Below, piece after piece: positions 54,605-63,014 of a DNA stretch of 64,000 nucleotides (the first letter of the stretch is position 1; every line of letters starts with the position of its first letter). The notes under the pieces were generated by a model. That model did no database searches and was not told the origin of the DNA. It saw nothing but the letters and a program-made list of their open reading frames with translations. The translations under genes and the position numbers were made by a program. Origin of the DNA: an uncultured Bacteroides sp. (GTDB taxonomy: Bacteria; Bacteroidota; Bacteroidia; Bacteroidales; Bacteroidaceae); contig CALULL010000005.1 in NCBI GenBank assembly GCA_944321465.1, positions 1 to 64,000 of the forward strand, written 5' to 3'.

Positions 54605-56005
54605 ATGAAGCATATATCAGACATACGTTCCGTTTACTTCGTAGGTGCCGGAGGCATAGGCATGAGCGCCCTCATCCGCTACTTCCTGTCGCTGGGCAAG
54701 CGCGTGGCCGGGTACGACCGCACGCCCAGCCACCTCACCCGCCAGCTGGAGGACGAGGGGGCACGCCTGCACTACGAGGAAAATCCGTCCCTCATCCCCG
54801 ACGACTGCCGCGACCCGCAGTCCACGCTCGTGGTCTACACCCCTGCCGTACCATCGGCCCACGCCGAGCTGACGTGGTTTGCCGCGAACGGCTTCGAGTT
54901 GTGCAAACGCGCCCAGGTGCTGGGGCTCATCACCTGCCATAGCAAAGGACTCTGCGTGGCTGGCACACATGGCAAGACCACCACTACCACCATGACGGCT
55001 CACCTGCTGCGCCAGTCGCATGTGGACTGCACCGCCTTTCTCGGAGGCATATCCCAGAACTACGGCACCAATCTGCTGCTCTCGGCAGACAGTCCCTACG
55101 TGGTAATCGAGGCCGACGAGTTCGACCGTTCTTTTCATTGGCTGCGCCCGTGGGCCAGCGTCGTCACGGCCACCGACCCCGACCACCTCGACATCTACGG
55201 CACCTACGAGGCCTACCTCGACAGTTTCCGTCACTACACCGAGCTGGTGCAGCCCGGTGGCGCGCTTATCGTGCATACCGGCCTGGCCTTGCATCCCGCC
55301 CCGCAGCCGGGCGTGCGCCTCTACAGCTACGGGCGCGACGAAGGCGACTTCCATGCCGCCAATGTGCGCGTGGCCGATGGCGAGATACGCTTCGACTTTG
55401 TGTCGCCCTGGGGCGTGGTGCCCGACGTTCAGCTGGGCGTGCCCGTGAGCGTCAACGTTGAGAACGGCGTGGCGGCCCTGGCCTTGGCCAGCCTGGCCGG
55501 GCTGACACCCGAGGAAATGCGGCGGGGCATGGCCTCTTTCCGTGGCGTAGAGCGGCGCTTCGACTTCAAGCTCCGCACGCCGCGCCACGTCTTGCTGAGC
55601 GATTATGCTCACCATCCTGCCGAGATAGCCCGCTGCCTGGAATCGCTGCGTGAACTGTACCCCTCGCGCCGGCTGACGGTGCTGTTCCAGCCTCATCTGT
55701 ACAGCCGCACGCGCGACCTCTACCACGAGTTCGCCCAAGCCCTGTCACTGGCCGACGAAGTGGTGCTGACCGACATCTATCCGGCACGCGAGTTGCCCAT
55801 CGAGGGTGTCAGCAGCCGCCTGATTTACGACAACCTGCGTCCAGGCGCAGAGCGTGTCCTCTGCCCCCGTGCCGACGTGCTGCGGTGGCTTTCCGCCCAT
55901 CCCGTCGACGTGCTGGCCGTGCTGGGGGCGGGCGACATCGACAATCTGGTGCCCGACATGCACCGCCTGCTTGCCGCCGTCGAAGAAGGGGAGGGCAGGC
56001 CGTGA
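54605..56005 (+). CDS. murC: UDP-MurNAc:L-alanine ligase
   Basis: MurC starts the peptide stem by adding L-alanine. The 466-residue product has the N-terminal FVGAGGIGMSALIRYFLSLGKRVAGYD, the ATP loop VAGTHGKTTTTTM (about residues 117-129), EADEFDRSFHWLRPWASVVTATDPDHLDIYG, GVERRFDFKL, SDYAHHPAEIA and VLFQPHLYSRTRDLYHEFA, all characteristic. It is followed by the longest gap of the cluster (212 bases), which contains array 10. Confidence 0.97.
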   Translation: MKHISDIRSVYFVGAGGIGMSALIRYFLSLGKRVAGYDRTPSHLTRQLEDEGARLHYEENPSLIPDDCRDPQSTLVVYTPAVPSAHAELTWFAANGFELCKRAQVLGLITCHSKGLCVAGTHGKTTTTTMTAHLLRQSHVDCTAFLGGISQNYGTNLLLSADSPYVVIEADEFDRSFHWLRPWASVVTATDPDHLDIYGTYEAYLDSFRHYTELVQPGGALIVHTGLALHPAPQPGVRLYSYGRDEGDFHAANVRVADGEIRFDFVSPWGVVPDVQLGVPVSVNVENGVAALALASLAGLTPEEMRRGMASFRGVERRFDFKLRTPRHVLLSDYAHHPAEIARCLESLRELYPSRRLTVLFQPHLYSRTRDLYHEFAQALSLADEVVLTDIYPARELPIEGVSSRLIYDNLRPGAERVLCPRADVLRWLSAHPVDVLAVLGAGDIDNLVPDMHRLLAAVEEGEGRP

Positions 56006-56066
56006 ACATACCTGTCTGCCGGACTTCTTCGGCCGCACTTCGGTCAGGGCCGCTGGACAGCCGCTT

Positions 56067-56153
56067 GGCAGGCACACCTGTGCCCGCGTGGAAGCGCACC
56101 TGTGCTCCCGGCAGGGCACAGGTGTGCCACCAAAGGGGCGGACCTCTGCCTCC
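56067..56153. repeat. 22-bp quasi-palindrome array 10 (inside dcw operon, murC-ftsQ)
   Basis: Four units near 56067, 56089, 56112 and 56135 (GGCAGGCACACCTGTGCCCG, GAAGCGCACCTGTGCTCCC, CAGGGCACAGGTGTGCCAC, GGGCGGACCTCTGCC). It starts 61 bases after the murC stop. Confidence 0.8.
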
Positions 56154-56217
56154 GGCGGGCCATTTACAAGCCTCCGGGCTACGCATAAAAACAGACACCG
56201 ACAGATAACCGAAAACG

Positions 56218-56964
56218 ATGAGCTACTTCAAGAAAATATTGCTTATATTTGCAGTCATAGCCGTAGGGGGCTATCTGGTGGCAGCCGCCACGCTGCTCAA
56301 CCGCCGTCCGGCAGACCAGAAATGCACCGGGTTGGAGTTCTTGCCGCGCGACACGGCCTTTGCGGGCTTCATTTCGCAACGCGAGGTGGAGTCGCTGCTC
56401 AAGTCCGAAGGGCTTTATCCGGTGGGCAAGCCGTTGTCCGACGTGCGCACGGCCGAGATGGAACGCGTGCTGGACAGTCATCCGCTGGTCGACCGCGTGG
56501 AGTGCTACGTCACGCTCGGTGGCCGCGTCTGTGTGGAGGTGTTCCAGCGTGTTCCGGTGCTGCGGGTCTTCCCCACGGGAGGCGACAGCTACTGCGTCGA
56601 CAACAAGGGCACGGCCATGCCGTCCTCGGTCCGATGCTCGGCCCGCTTGCCAATCGCCACGGGAGATGTAGAAAAGTCGTTTGCTGCAAGGGATTTATGT
56701 AAGTTTGCACTATTTTTGCAGCAAAATCCTTTTTGGGAAGCCCAGGTGGAGCAGATACACGTCTTGCCCAAGGGCGACGTGGAGCTTGTGCCGCGCGTAG
56801 GCAACCACGTGGTTTATCTGGGTCGTCTGGACGGCTACGAGCACAAACTGGCTCGCCTGAAGGAGTTCTACGAGAAGGGGCTGAGCCGCGTCGGGTGGGA
56901 CAAGTACTCACGTATCAGCGTGGAGTTTGACAACCAGGTCATCTGCACCAAACGCCGTCCCTAA
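56218..56964 (+). CDS. ftsQ: Cell division protein FtsQ
   Basis: FtsQ is a bitopic division protein that recruits FtsL and FtsB. The 248-residue product has a short cytoplasmic end, one membrane helix (about 7-26), a POTRA-like domain (LEFLPRDTAFAGFISQREVESLLKSEG...VLDSHPLVDRVECYVTLGGRVCVEVFQRVPVLRVF) and a beta domain (PFWEAQVEQIHVLPKGDVELVPRVGNHVVYLG). Codons about 155-175 are strikingly AT-ending compared with the rest of the gene and contain a TAnnTTTG promoter element. It lies between murC and ftsA. Confidence 0.93.
   Translation: MSYFKKILLIFAVIAVGGYLVAAATLLNRRPADQKCTGLEFLPRDTAFAGFISQREVESLLKSEGLYPVGKPLSDVRTAEMERVLDSHPLVDRVECYVTLGGRVCVEVFQRVPVLRVFPTGGDSYCVDNKGTAMPSSVRCSARLPIATGDVEKSFAARDLCKFALFLQQNPFWEAQVEQIHVLPKGDVELVPRVGNHVVYLGRLDGYEHKLARLKEFYEKGLSRVGWDKYSRISVEFDNQVICTKRRP
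56680..56725 (+). promoter_or_regulatory. AT-rich island with probable internal promoter for ftsA-ftsZ
   Basis: Inside ftsQ, TAAGTTTG (56700-56707) fits TAnnTTTG. It is enclosed by a 9-bp inverted repeat TTTGCTGCA (56680-56688) / TGCAGCAAA (56717-56725). A TTTG lies upstream but with a 16-base spacing, shorter than the usual 19-21. ftsA starts about 300 bases downstream. Confidence 0.5.
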
Positions 56965-57005
56965 GACAAAATGGAAAGGAAGAAAACGAAAAAGACAAAC
57001 GAAAT

Positions 57006-58418
57006 ATGGCAACAACAGATTTCATAGCAGCCGTTGAGCTAGGCTCCTCGCACATAGCAGCCGTAGCCGGGCAGAAACACCGCGACGGGAGCATACGGGT
57101 GCTGGCCTATGCCAAGGAGGATGCCTCGAAGTTTATGAACAAGGGGGTAATCTACAACATCGAGAAAGCCGCGCAAGCACTTACCTCCGTGGTGAACAAG
57201 TTGGAGGAACAGCTCGGCAGCTCGGTCGCCAAGATGTATGTAGGCATAGGAGGACAGTCGTTGCGGACGGTGAAGAACGTCATCGTGCGCACTCTGTCCG
57301 AGGATGAAGACATCGTGTCGCAAGCCCTCGTGGATCGCCTGTTCGACGAAAACCGCGAGTCGCCCATCAAAGATATGGACATACTGGACGTGGCTCCGCA
57401 GGAGTACCAGATAGACAACACCTCGTCGGTGGACCCCGTGGGAGTGGCCGGACGGCAAATCACGGGCAAATACCTCAACATAGTGGCACGCAGCTCGCTG
57501 CGGAAGAACCTGGAGCACAGTTTCCAGCTGGCCAAGGTCAACATAGCCGACGTGTTCATCTCGCCGCTGGCACTGGCCCACGCCGTGCTGTCCGAGAACG
57601 AGATGCGGGCAGGATGCGCGTTGGTCGACCTCGGCGCACAGACCACCACGGTGAGCGTCTACAAGAACAACATCCTGCGCTACCTGTGCGTCCTCCCGCT
57701 GGGCGGAGACAACATCACCCGCGACATCACCAGCCTGAAACTGGAGGACGACGAGGCCGAGCAGCTGAAACTGCACTACGGCGACGCGCTCTACGAAGAG
57801 GCCGAGGGCGACATCCCCGTGCTGCTGCAGAGCGAAGACGGGCGGTCGTTCAAGCTCAGCGAGCTGAACGACCTGGTAGGGGCACGCGCCGAGGAGATAA
57901 TGAGTAACGTGTGGAACCAGATAAGGCTCTCCTGCTTTGACGACAAGCTGCTGGCCGGCGTGTTCTTCACCGGCGGCGGTTGCAACCTCAAGAACCTCGA
58001 CAAGGTGTTCTACAAGCTGAGCGGAGAGGACAAGGTGAAGACATGCAGGGGAGTACGTTCATTCAGCATACAGGGCTTCGAGGACGTGCTGCTGAAAGAC
58101 GGCGAGGCAAACACGCTGCTGGGACTGCTTGCCCTGGGACGGGAGAACTGTTGCCTGCAAGAGGTGGAACCCGAACCGGTTCCCGTTCCCGAGCCACCCA
58201 AACCGAAACCGCACGAAGAAACCGTGGTGCCCCACGAAGAGAAACCGAAAACCGAGCCTGTCCACGTTGCCGAAGAAAAGCCCGAAGAGGACGAACCCAG
58301 GAAAAAGAACGAGAAACTCCGCGAAAACGGGCAGAAAAAAGGTGGCAGCGTCTGGAGGACAAGGATTTCCTCGCTGTTCAACTTTGACAACGACGACAGC
58401 AACACAATGGACGACTGA
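57006..58418 (+). CDS. ftsA: Cell division protein FtsA
   Basis: FtsA is the actin-like protein that anchors FtsZ filaments to the membrane. The 470-residue product has the phosphate-1 motif FIAAVELGSSHIAAVAG, the 1C subdomain, CALVDLGAQTTTVSVYKNNILRYLCVLPLGGDNITRDI (phosphate 2) and FFTGGGCNLKNLDKVF (adenosine). After about residue 385 a Pro/Glu/Lys-rich linker (EPVPVPEPPKPKP...) of about 60 residues ends in SVWRTRISSLFNFDND, a probable amphipathic membrane-targeting helix. Long linkers of this kind are common in Bacteroidota. It lies 41 bases after ftsQ. Confidence 0.96.
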   Translation: MATTDFIAAVELGSSHIAAVAGQKHRDGSIRVLAYAKEDASKFMNKGVIYNIEKAAQALTSVVNKLEEQLGSSVAKMYVGIGGQSLRTVKNVIVRTLSEDEDIVSQALVDRLFDENRESPIKDMDILDVAPQEYQIDNTSSVDPVGVAGRQITGKYLNIVARSSLRKNLEHSFQLAKVNIADVFISPLALAHAVLSENEMRAGCALVDLGAQTTTVSVYKNNILRYLCVLPLGGDNITRDITSLKLEDDEAEQLKLHYGDALYEEAEGDIPVLLQSEDGRSFKLSELNDLVGARAEEIMSNVWNQIRLSCFDDKLLAGVFFTGGGCNLKNLDKVFYKLSGEDKVKTCRGVRSFSIQGFEDVLLKDGEANTLLGLLALGRENCCLQEVEPEPVPVPEPPKPKPHEETVVPHEEKPKTEPVHVAEEKPEEDEPRKKNEKLRENGQKKGGSVWRTRISSLFNFDNDDSNTMDD

Positions 58419-58489
58419 TGCCGGTGCAGGCATGGCCGCCGCGACAGATACTTAACACTCAGACATAACAAAGAAGAGAGGAGAAGAAA

Positions 58490-59812
58490 ATGGACGATAT
58501 GGTGCAATATGACATACCCCTCGAAACGCCCAAGATAATAAAGGTTGTCGGCGTGGGAGGCGGAGGAGGAAACGCCGTGAAGCACATGTACGAACAGGGC
58601 ATTCAAGACGTGACGTTCGTGCTGTGCAATACGGACGGACAGGCATTGAGGGACTCTGAAATTCCCATTAAGATCCAACTGGGGCGGAAGACGACCGGCG
58701 GGCTGGGCGCAGGCAATGACCCCAAAGTGGGATGCGAGGCCGCCGAGGAGAGCATAGAGGAGATACGAAACCTCTTCATGGACGGCACGCAGATGGTGTT
58801 CGTCACCGCAGGCATGGGCGGAGGAACCGGCACCGGGGCCGCTCCCGTCGTGGCCCGCACGGCCAAGGAGATGGGACTGCTTACGGTAGGCATCGTAACC
58901 ATTCCCTTCATGTTCGAACGCAGGCCCAAGATACTGCAGGCCCTGCGTGGCGTAGAAGAGATGTACAAGAACGTGGACGCTCTGCTCGTCATCAACAACG
59001 AGCGCCTGAAGGACATCTATACCGACGGCATCACCACCATGACCGAAGCCTATGCCAAGGCGGACGACACCCTGTCCATTGCCACCAAGAGCATAGCCGA
59101 GATTATCACCATCAAAGGGAAGATAAACTTGGACTTCCACGACGTGAAAAAGATACTCAAGGATGGTGGCGTTGCTATCATGTCTATCGGCGTGGCCAGC
59201 GGCGAACGCAGGCTAAAGACTGCCATCGAGAACGCCCTCCATTCGCCCTTGCTCAACAACAATGACATCGTCAACGCCAAAAAGATTCTCTTCAACATAA
59301 CCTCCAACGAGAAGCAGGCACCGCTCCTCATCGAGGAAATGAACGAAATAGACGACTTCATGGAGAAGCTCGACCCCAATGTGGAAGTCATCTGGGGACA
59401 GGCCGATGACCCTTCGCTGGGCGACGAGGTGAAGATAACCATCCTGGCAACGGGATTTGGCACGTCGAGCGTGCCGGGTATGGAGGAAATGACCGAGGAG
59501 AGGAGCAAGGAGGAGCAGGAACTGCGCGAGGAGCAGGAGCTGCGCGACGACACGCTCATCAGCAGCGTATACGGACGCTCGCTCGACGGGAAGAAGCGCA
59601 AGAAGAAGAACTACATCTACCTCTTCACCCCCGAAGACCTTGACAACACCGACCTCATTGCCTTGGTGGAGAACACTCCGACCTATCTGCGCAACAAGAG
59701 CGTGCTTGACAAAATATCGGCCAAGGCCCGCGAGGACACGAAGCTGATGCAGCAGGCCGCCGTACAGCCGCAAGGCGGGCAGGACGGGGGAACACCTGTC
59801 ATTTCCTTCTGA
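58490..59812 (+). CDS. ftsZ: Cell division GTPase FtsZ
   Basis: FtsZ is the tubulin-like GTPase that forms the division ring. The 440-residue product has IKVVGVGGGGGNAVKHM, the GTP signature MGGGTGTGAAPVVA (about residues 104-117), and the T7 loop region ITIKGKINLDFHDVKKIL. The C-terminal part has a Glu/Arg-rich stretch (TEERSKEEQELREEQELRDD), a KKRKKKNYIYLFTPEDLDNTD segment and an NTPTYLRNK motif, resembling the conserved tail that binds FtsA. It follows ftsA by 71 bases and closes the dcw cluster. Confidence 0.98.
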   Translation: MDDMVQYDIPLETPKIIKVVGVGGGGGNAVKHMYEQGIQDVTFVLCNTDGQALRDSEIPIKIQLGRKTTGGLGAGNDPKVGCEAAEESIEEIRNLFMDGTQMVFVTAGMGGGTGTGAAPVVARTAKEMGLLTVGIVTIPFMFERRPKILQALRGVEEMYKNVDALLVINNERLKDIYTDGITTMTEAYAKADDTLSIATKSIAEIITIKGKINLDFHDVKKILKDGGVAIMSIGVASGERRLKTAIENALHSPLLNNNDIVNAKKILFNITSNEKQAPLLIEEMNEIDDFMEKLDPNVEVIWGQADDPSLGDEVKITILATGFGTSSVPGMEEMTEERSKEEQELREEQELRDDTLISSVYGRSLDGKKRKKKNYIYLFTPEDLDNTDLIALVENTPTYLRNKSVLDKISAKAREDTKLMQQAAVQPQGGQDGGTPVISF

Positions 59813-59875
59813 ACCGCGACGGGCCGGAGAGAAACACGGACAACACAGAATAGAATAAAGAAAGGAACAGAAAAC

Positions 59876-60325
59876 ATGGATTTATTTGACAGAGTAAGCG
59901 AAGACATCAAGACCGCCATGAAGGCCAAGGACAAAGTTGCCCTTGAGACCCTGCGGAACATCAAGAAGGTTTTTCTCGAGGCCAAGACAGCCCCGGGGGC
60001 CAACGACTCTCTGAGCGACGAGGCCGCCCTGAAGCTCATACAGAAGCTGGCCAAGCAGGGCAAGGACGCTGCCGACATCTACGTGCAGCAGGGTCGTCAG
60101 GACCTGGCCGACGAGGAGTTGGCCCAGGTGCGCGTCATGGAGAACTACCTGCCCAAGCAGCTTAGTGCCGACGAGCTGGAGAAGGCTCTGAAGGAAATCA
60201 TTGCCGAGGTGGGCGCAACGTCGGCCAAGGACATGGGCAAGGTGATGGGCGTGGCCACCAAGAAACTGGCCGGAGTGGCCGAAGGCCGCGCCATATCGGC
60301 CAAGGTGAAAGAGCTGCTGGCCTGA
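59876..60325 (+). CDS. GatB/YqeY domain protein
   Basis: The 149-residue product matches the YqeY family: LFDRVSEDIKTAMKAKDKVALETLRNIKKVFLEAK, the central DEELAQVRVMENYLPKQLSADELEKALKEIIAEVGATSAKDMGKVMGVATKKLAGVAEGRAISAKVKELL. The domain also forms the tail of GatB, where it contacts tRNA; the stand-alone protein has no established role. It lies 63 bases after ftsZ and is probably co-transcribed with it, ending at a very long hairpin. Confidence 0.95.
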   Translation: MDLFDRVSEDIKTAMKAKDKVALETLRNIKKVFLEAKTAPGANDSLSDEAALKLIQKLAKQGKDAADIYVQQGRQDLADEELAQVRVMENYLPKQLSADELEKALKEIIAEVGATSAKDMGKVMGVATKKLAGVAEGRAISAKVKELLA

Positions 60326-60354
60326 CGGCTGCGGTTGCCACCGGCTCCGAGGAG

Positions 60355-60418
60355 CAAACGAACAGCGGGCATACCGCCTCACACTGGGTGTGGGGACGGT
60401 GTGCCCGCTGCTCGTTTG
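60355..60418. terminator. Very long hairpin between convergent yqeY-like and miaB genes
   Basis: Arms at 60355-60376 and 60397-60418 (22 bp, two mismatches), with inner pairs CCTCACAC/GTGTGGGG that extend the stem to about 30 bp. It lies 29 bases from one stop codon and 18 from the other, so it fits a bidirectional terminator, though T-runs are short. The arm contains GGGCATACC/GGTGTGCCC, the core of the 22-bp repeat family. Confidence 0.7.
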
Positions 60419-60436
60419 GGCCGTCCGGCTGCGGCG

Positions 60437-61822
<1,386 letters not shown>

Positions 61823-61867
61823 AAGCAATGGATTGGTGTCGTGCCCCGGCGGGGCCGGTAGCGGCTG

Positions 61868-61875
61868 CAAAGATA
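61868..61875 (-). promoter_or_regulatory. -7 promoter element of miaB (TATCTTTG)
   Basis: On the minus strand TATCTTTG, 45 bases before the chosen miaB start. No TTTG at the -33 position. It faces away from the map promoter, with array 11 between them. Confidence 0.55.
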
Positions 61876-61935
61876 CGCTTTAGCGGCCAAAGCCTGCTCA
61901 TGCGCGGCAAGAAAATGCCCTTGGGGCCGCCCCGT

Positions 61936-62022
61936 GCTGGCGCAGGTGTGCCTGCCGGCTGGCTCTCCTGTGCTCCCAGGCGGGTGGACCTGTGCCAGCC
62001 GGGGGGCGCACCTGTGCCGCCG
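61936..62022. repeat. 22-bp quasi-palindrome array 11 (between miaB and map promoters)
   Basis: Four units near 61936, 61959, 61981 and 62003, i.e. 22-23 bases apart (GGCGCAGGTGTGCCTGCC, GGCTCTCCTGTGCTCCC, GGTGGACCTGTGCCAGCC, GGGCGCACCTGTGCCGCC). Confidence 0.8.
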
Positions 62023-62049
62023 CAGATGTGCAAAAGCCCTCTTGGCGGG

Positions 62050-62081
62050 CTTGCAGGAGCCGGGGCAAAGGCGTATCTTTG
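62050..62081 (+). promoter_or_regulatory. Promoter of map (CTTG-N20-TATCTTTG)
   Basis: CTTG (62050-62053), 20 bases, TATCTTTG (62074-62081): one mismatch to the Bacteroides consensus with correct spacing. The ATG is 28 bases downstream. Confidence 0.65.
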
Positions 62082-62109
62082 TGGGCGCAAAAAAGAACAG
62101 GAAATAGCG

Positions 62110-62964
62110 ATGAAGAAATTTTCCAAGGTACTGCGTTTCACTCCGAAGAACTACCCCGACGAAGTGGAAGCCAAGGTGCAGCAGTATAAACGCGAGGGGT
62201 ACAAGCTGCCGGGCCGCCACGCCCTGCGCACGCCCGAGCAGCTGGCGGGCATACGCGAGAGTGCCAAGATAAACACGGCGTTGCTGGACTACCTGTCGGA
62301 GAACATCCGCGAGGGCATGACGACGGCCGACATCGACCACATGGTCTACGCCTTCACGACCGACCACGATGCCATACCGGCGCCTTTCCTCTACGAGGGC
62401 TTCCCCAAGAGCGTGTGCACGAGCCTGAACGACGTGGTGTGCCACGGCATACCCAGCCCCCGGGTGCGGCTCAAGGAGGGCGACATCCTCAACGTGGACG
62501 TGTCGACCATCTACAAGGGCTACTTCTCCGATGCCTCGCGCATGTACATCATAGGGCAGGCCAGCGAGGAGGCCCGCCGCCTGGTGCAGGTGGCCCGCGA
62601 GTGCCGCGACATAGGCGTGCAGGCTGCCCGGCCCTGGGCGCGCTTGGGCGACGTGGGCGCAGCCATCCAGGAACATGCCGAGAAGAACGGCTACAGCGTG
62701 GTGCGCGACTTGTGCGGACACGGCGTAGGGCTGCAATTCCACGAGGAGCCCGACGTGGAGCACTATGGCCGCCGGGGCACGGGGATGCTCATCGTGCCGG
62801 GCATGACGTTCACCATCGAACCGATGATAAACGCCGGTGCCTACGACGTGTTCATTGACGAGGACGACGGCTGGACGGTGTTCACCGAGGACGGGGCGCT
62901 GTCGGCCCAGTGGGAGAGCATGATACTGATAACCGAGGACGGCAACGAGGTCCTCACGCAGTGA
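62110..62964 (+). CDS. map: Methionine aminopeptidase, type I, with N-terminal extension
   Basis: MAP removes the initiator methionine. The 284-residue product has the pita-bread fold with the metal ligands in LNVDVSTIYKGYFSDASRMYI (two Asp), CGHGVGLQFHEEP (His), TIEPMI (Glu) and SAQWE (Glu). Residues 1-40 (MKKFSKVLRFTPKNYPDEVEAKVQQYKREGYKL...) are an N-terminal extension beyond the catalytic core, which starts at LRTPEQLAGIRESA. ATG at 62110 fits the promoter; the longer frame upstream crosses array 11. It is divergent from miaB. Confidence 0.94.
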   Translation: MKKFSKVLRFTPKNYPDEVEAKVQQYKREGYKLPGRHALRTPEQLAGIRESAKINTALLDYLSENIREGMTTADIDHMVYAFTTDHDAIPAPFLYEGFPKSVCTSLNDVVCHGIPSPRVRLKEGDILNVDVSTIYKGYFSDASRMYIIGQASEEARRLVQVARECRDIGVQAARPWARLGDVGAAIQEHAEKNGYSVVRDLCGHGVGLQFHEEPDVEHYGRRGTGMLIVPGMTFTIEPMINAGAYDVFIDEDDGWTVFTEDGALSAQWESMILITEDGNEVLTQ

Positions 62965-63014
62965 GCCTCCCCCGTCAGCTTCCCTTCTGTCTCCGTATCT
63001 CAACTTTGTCTCTT

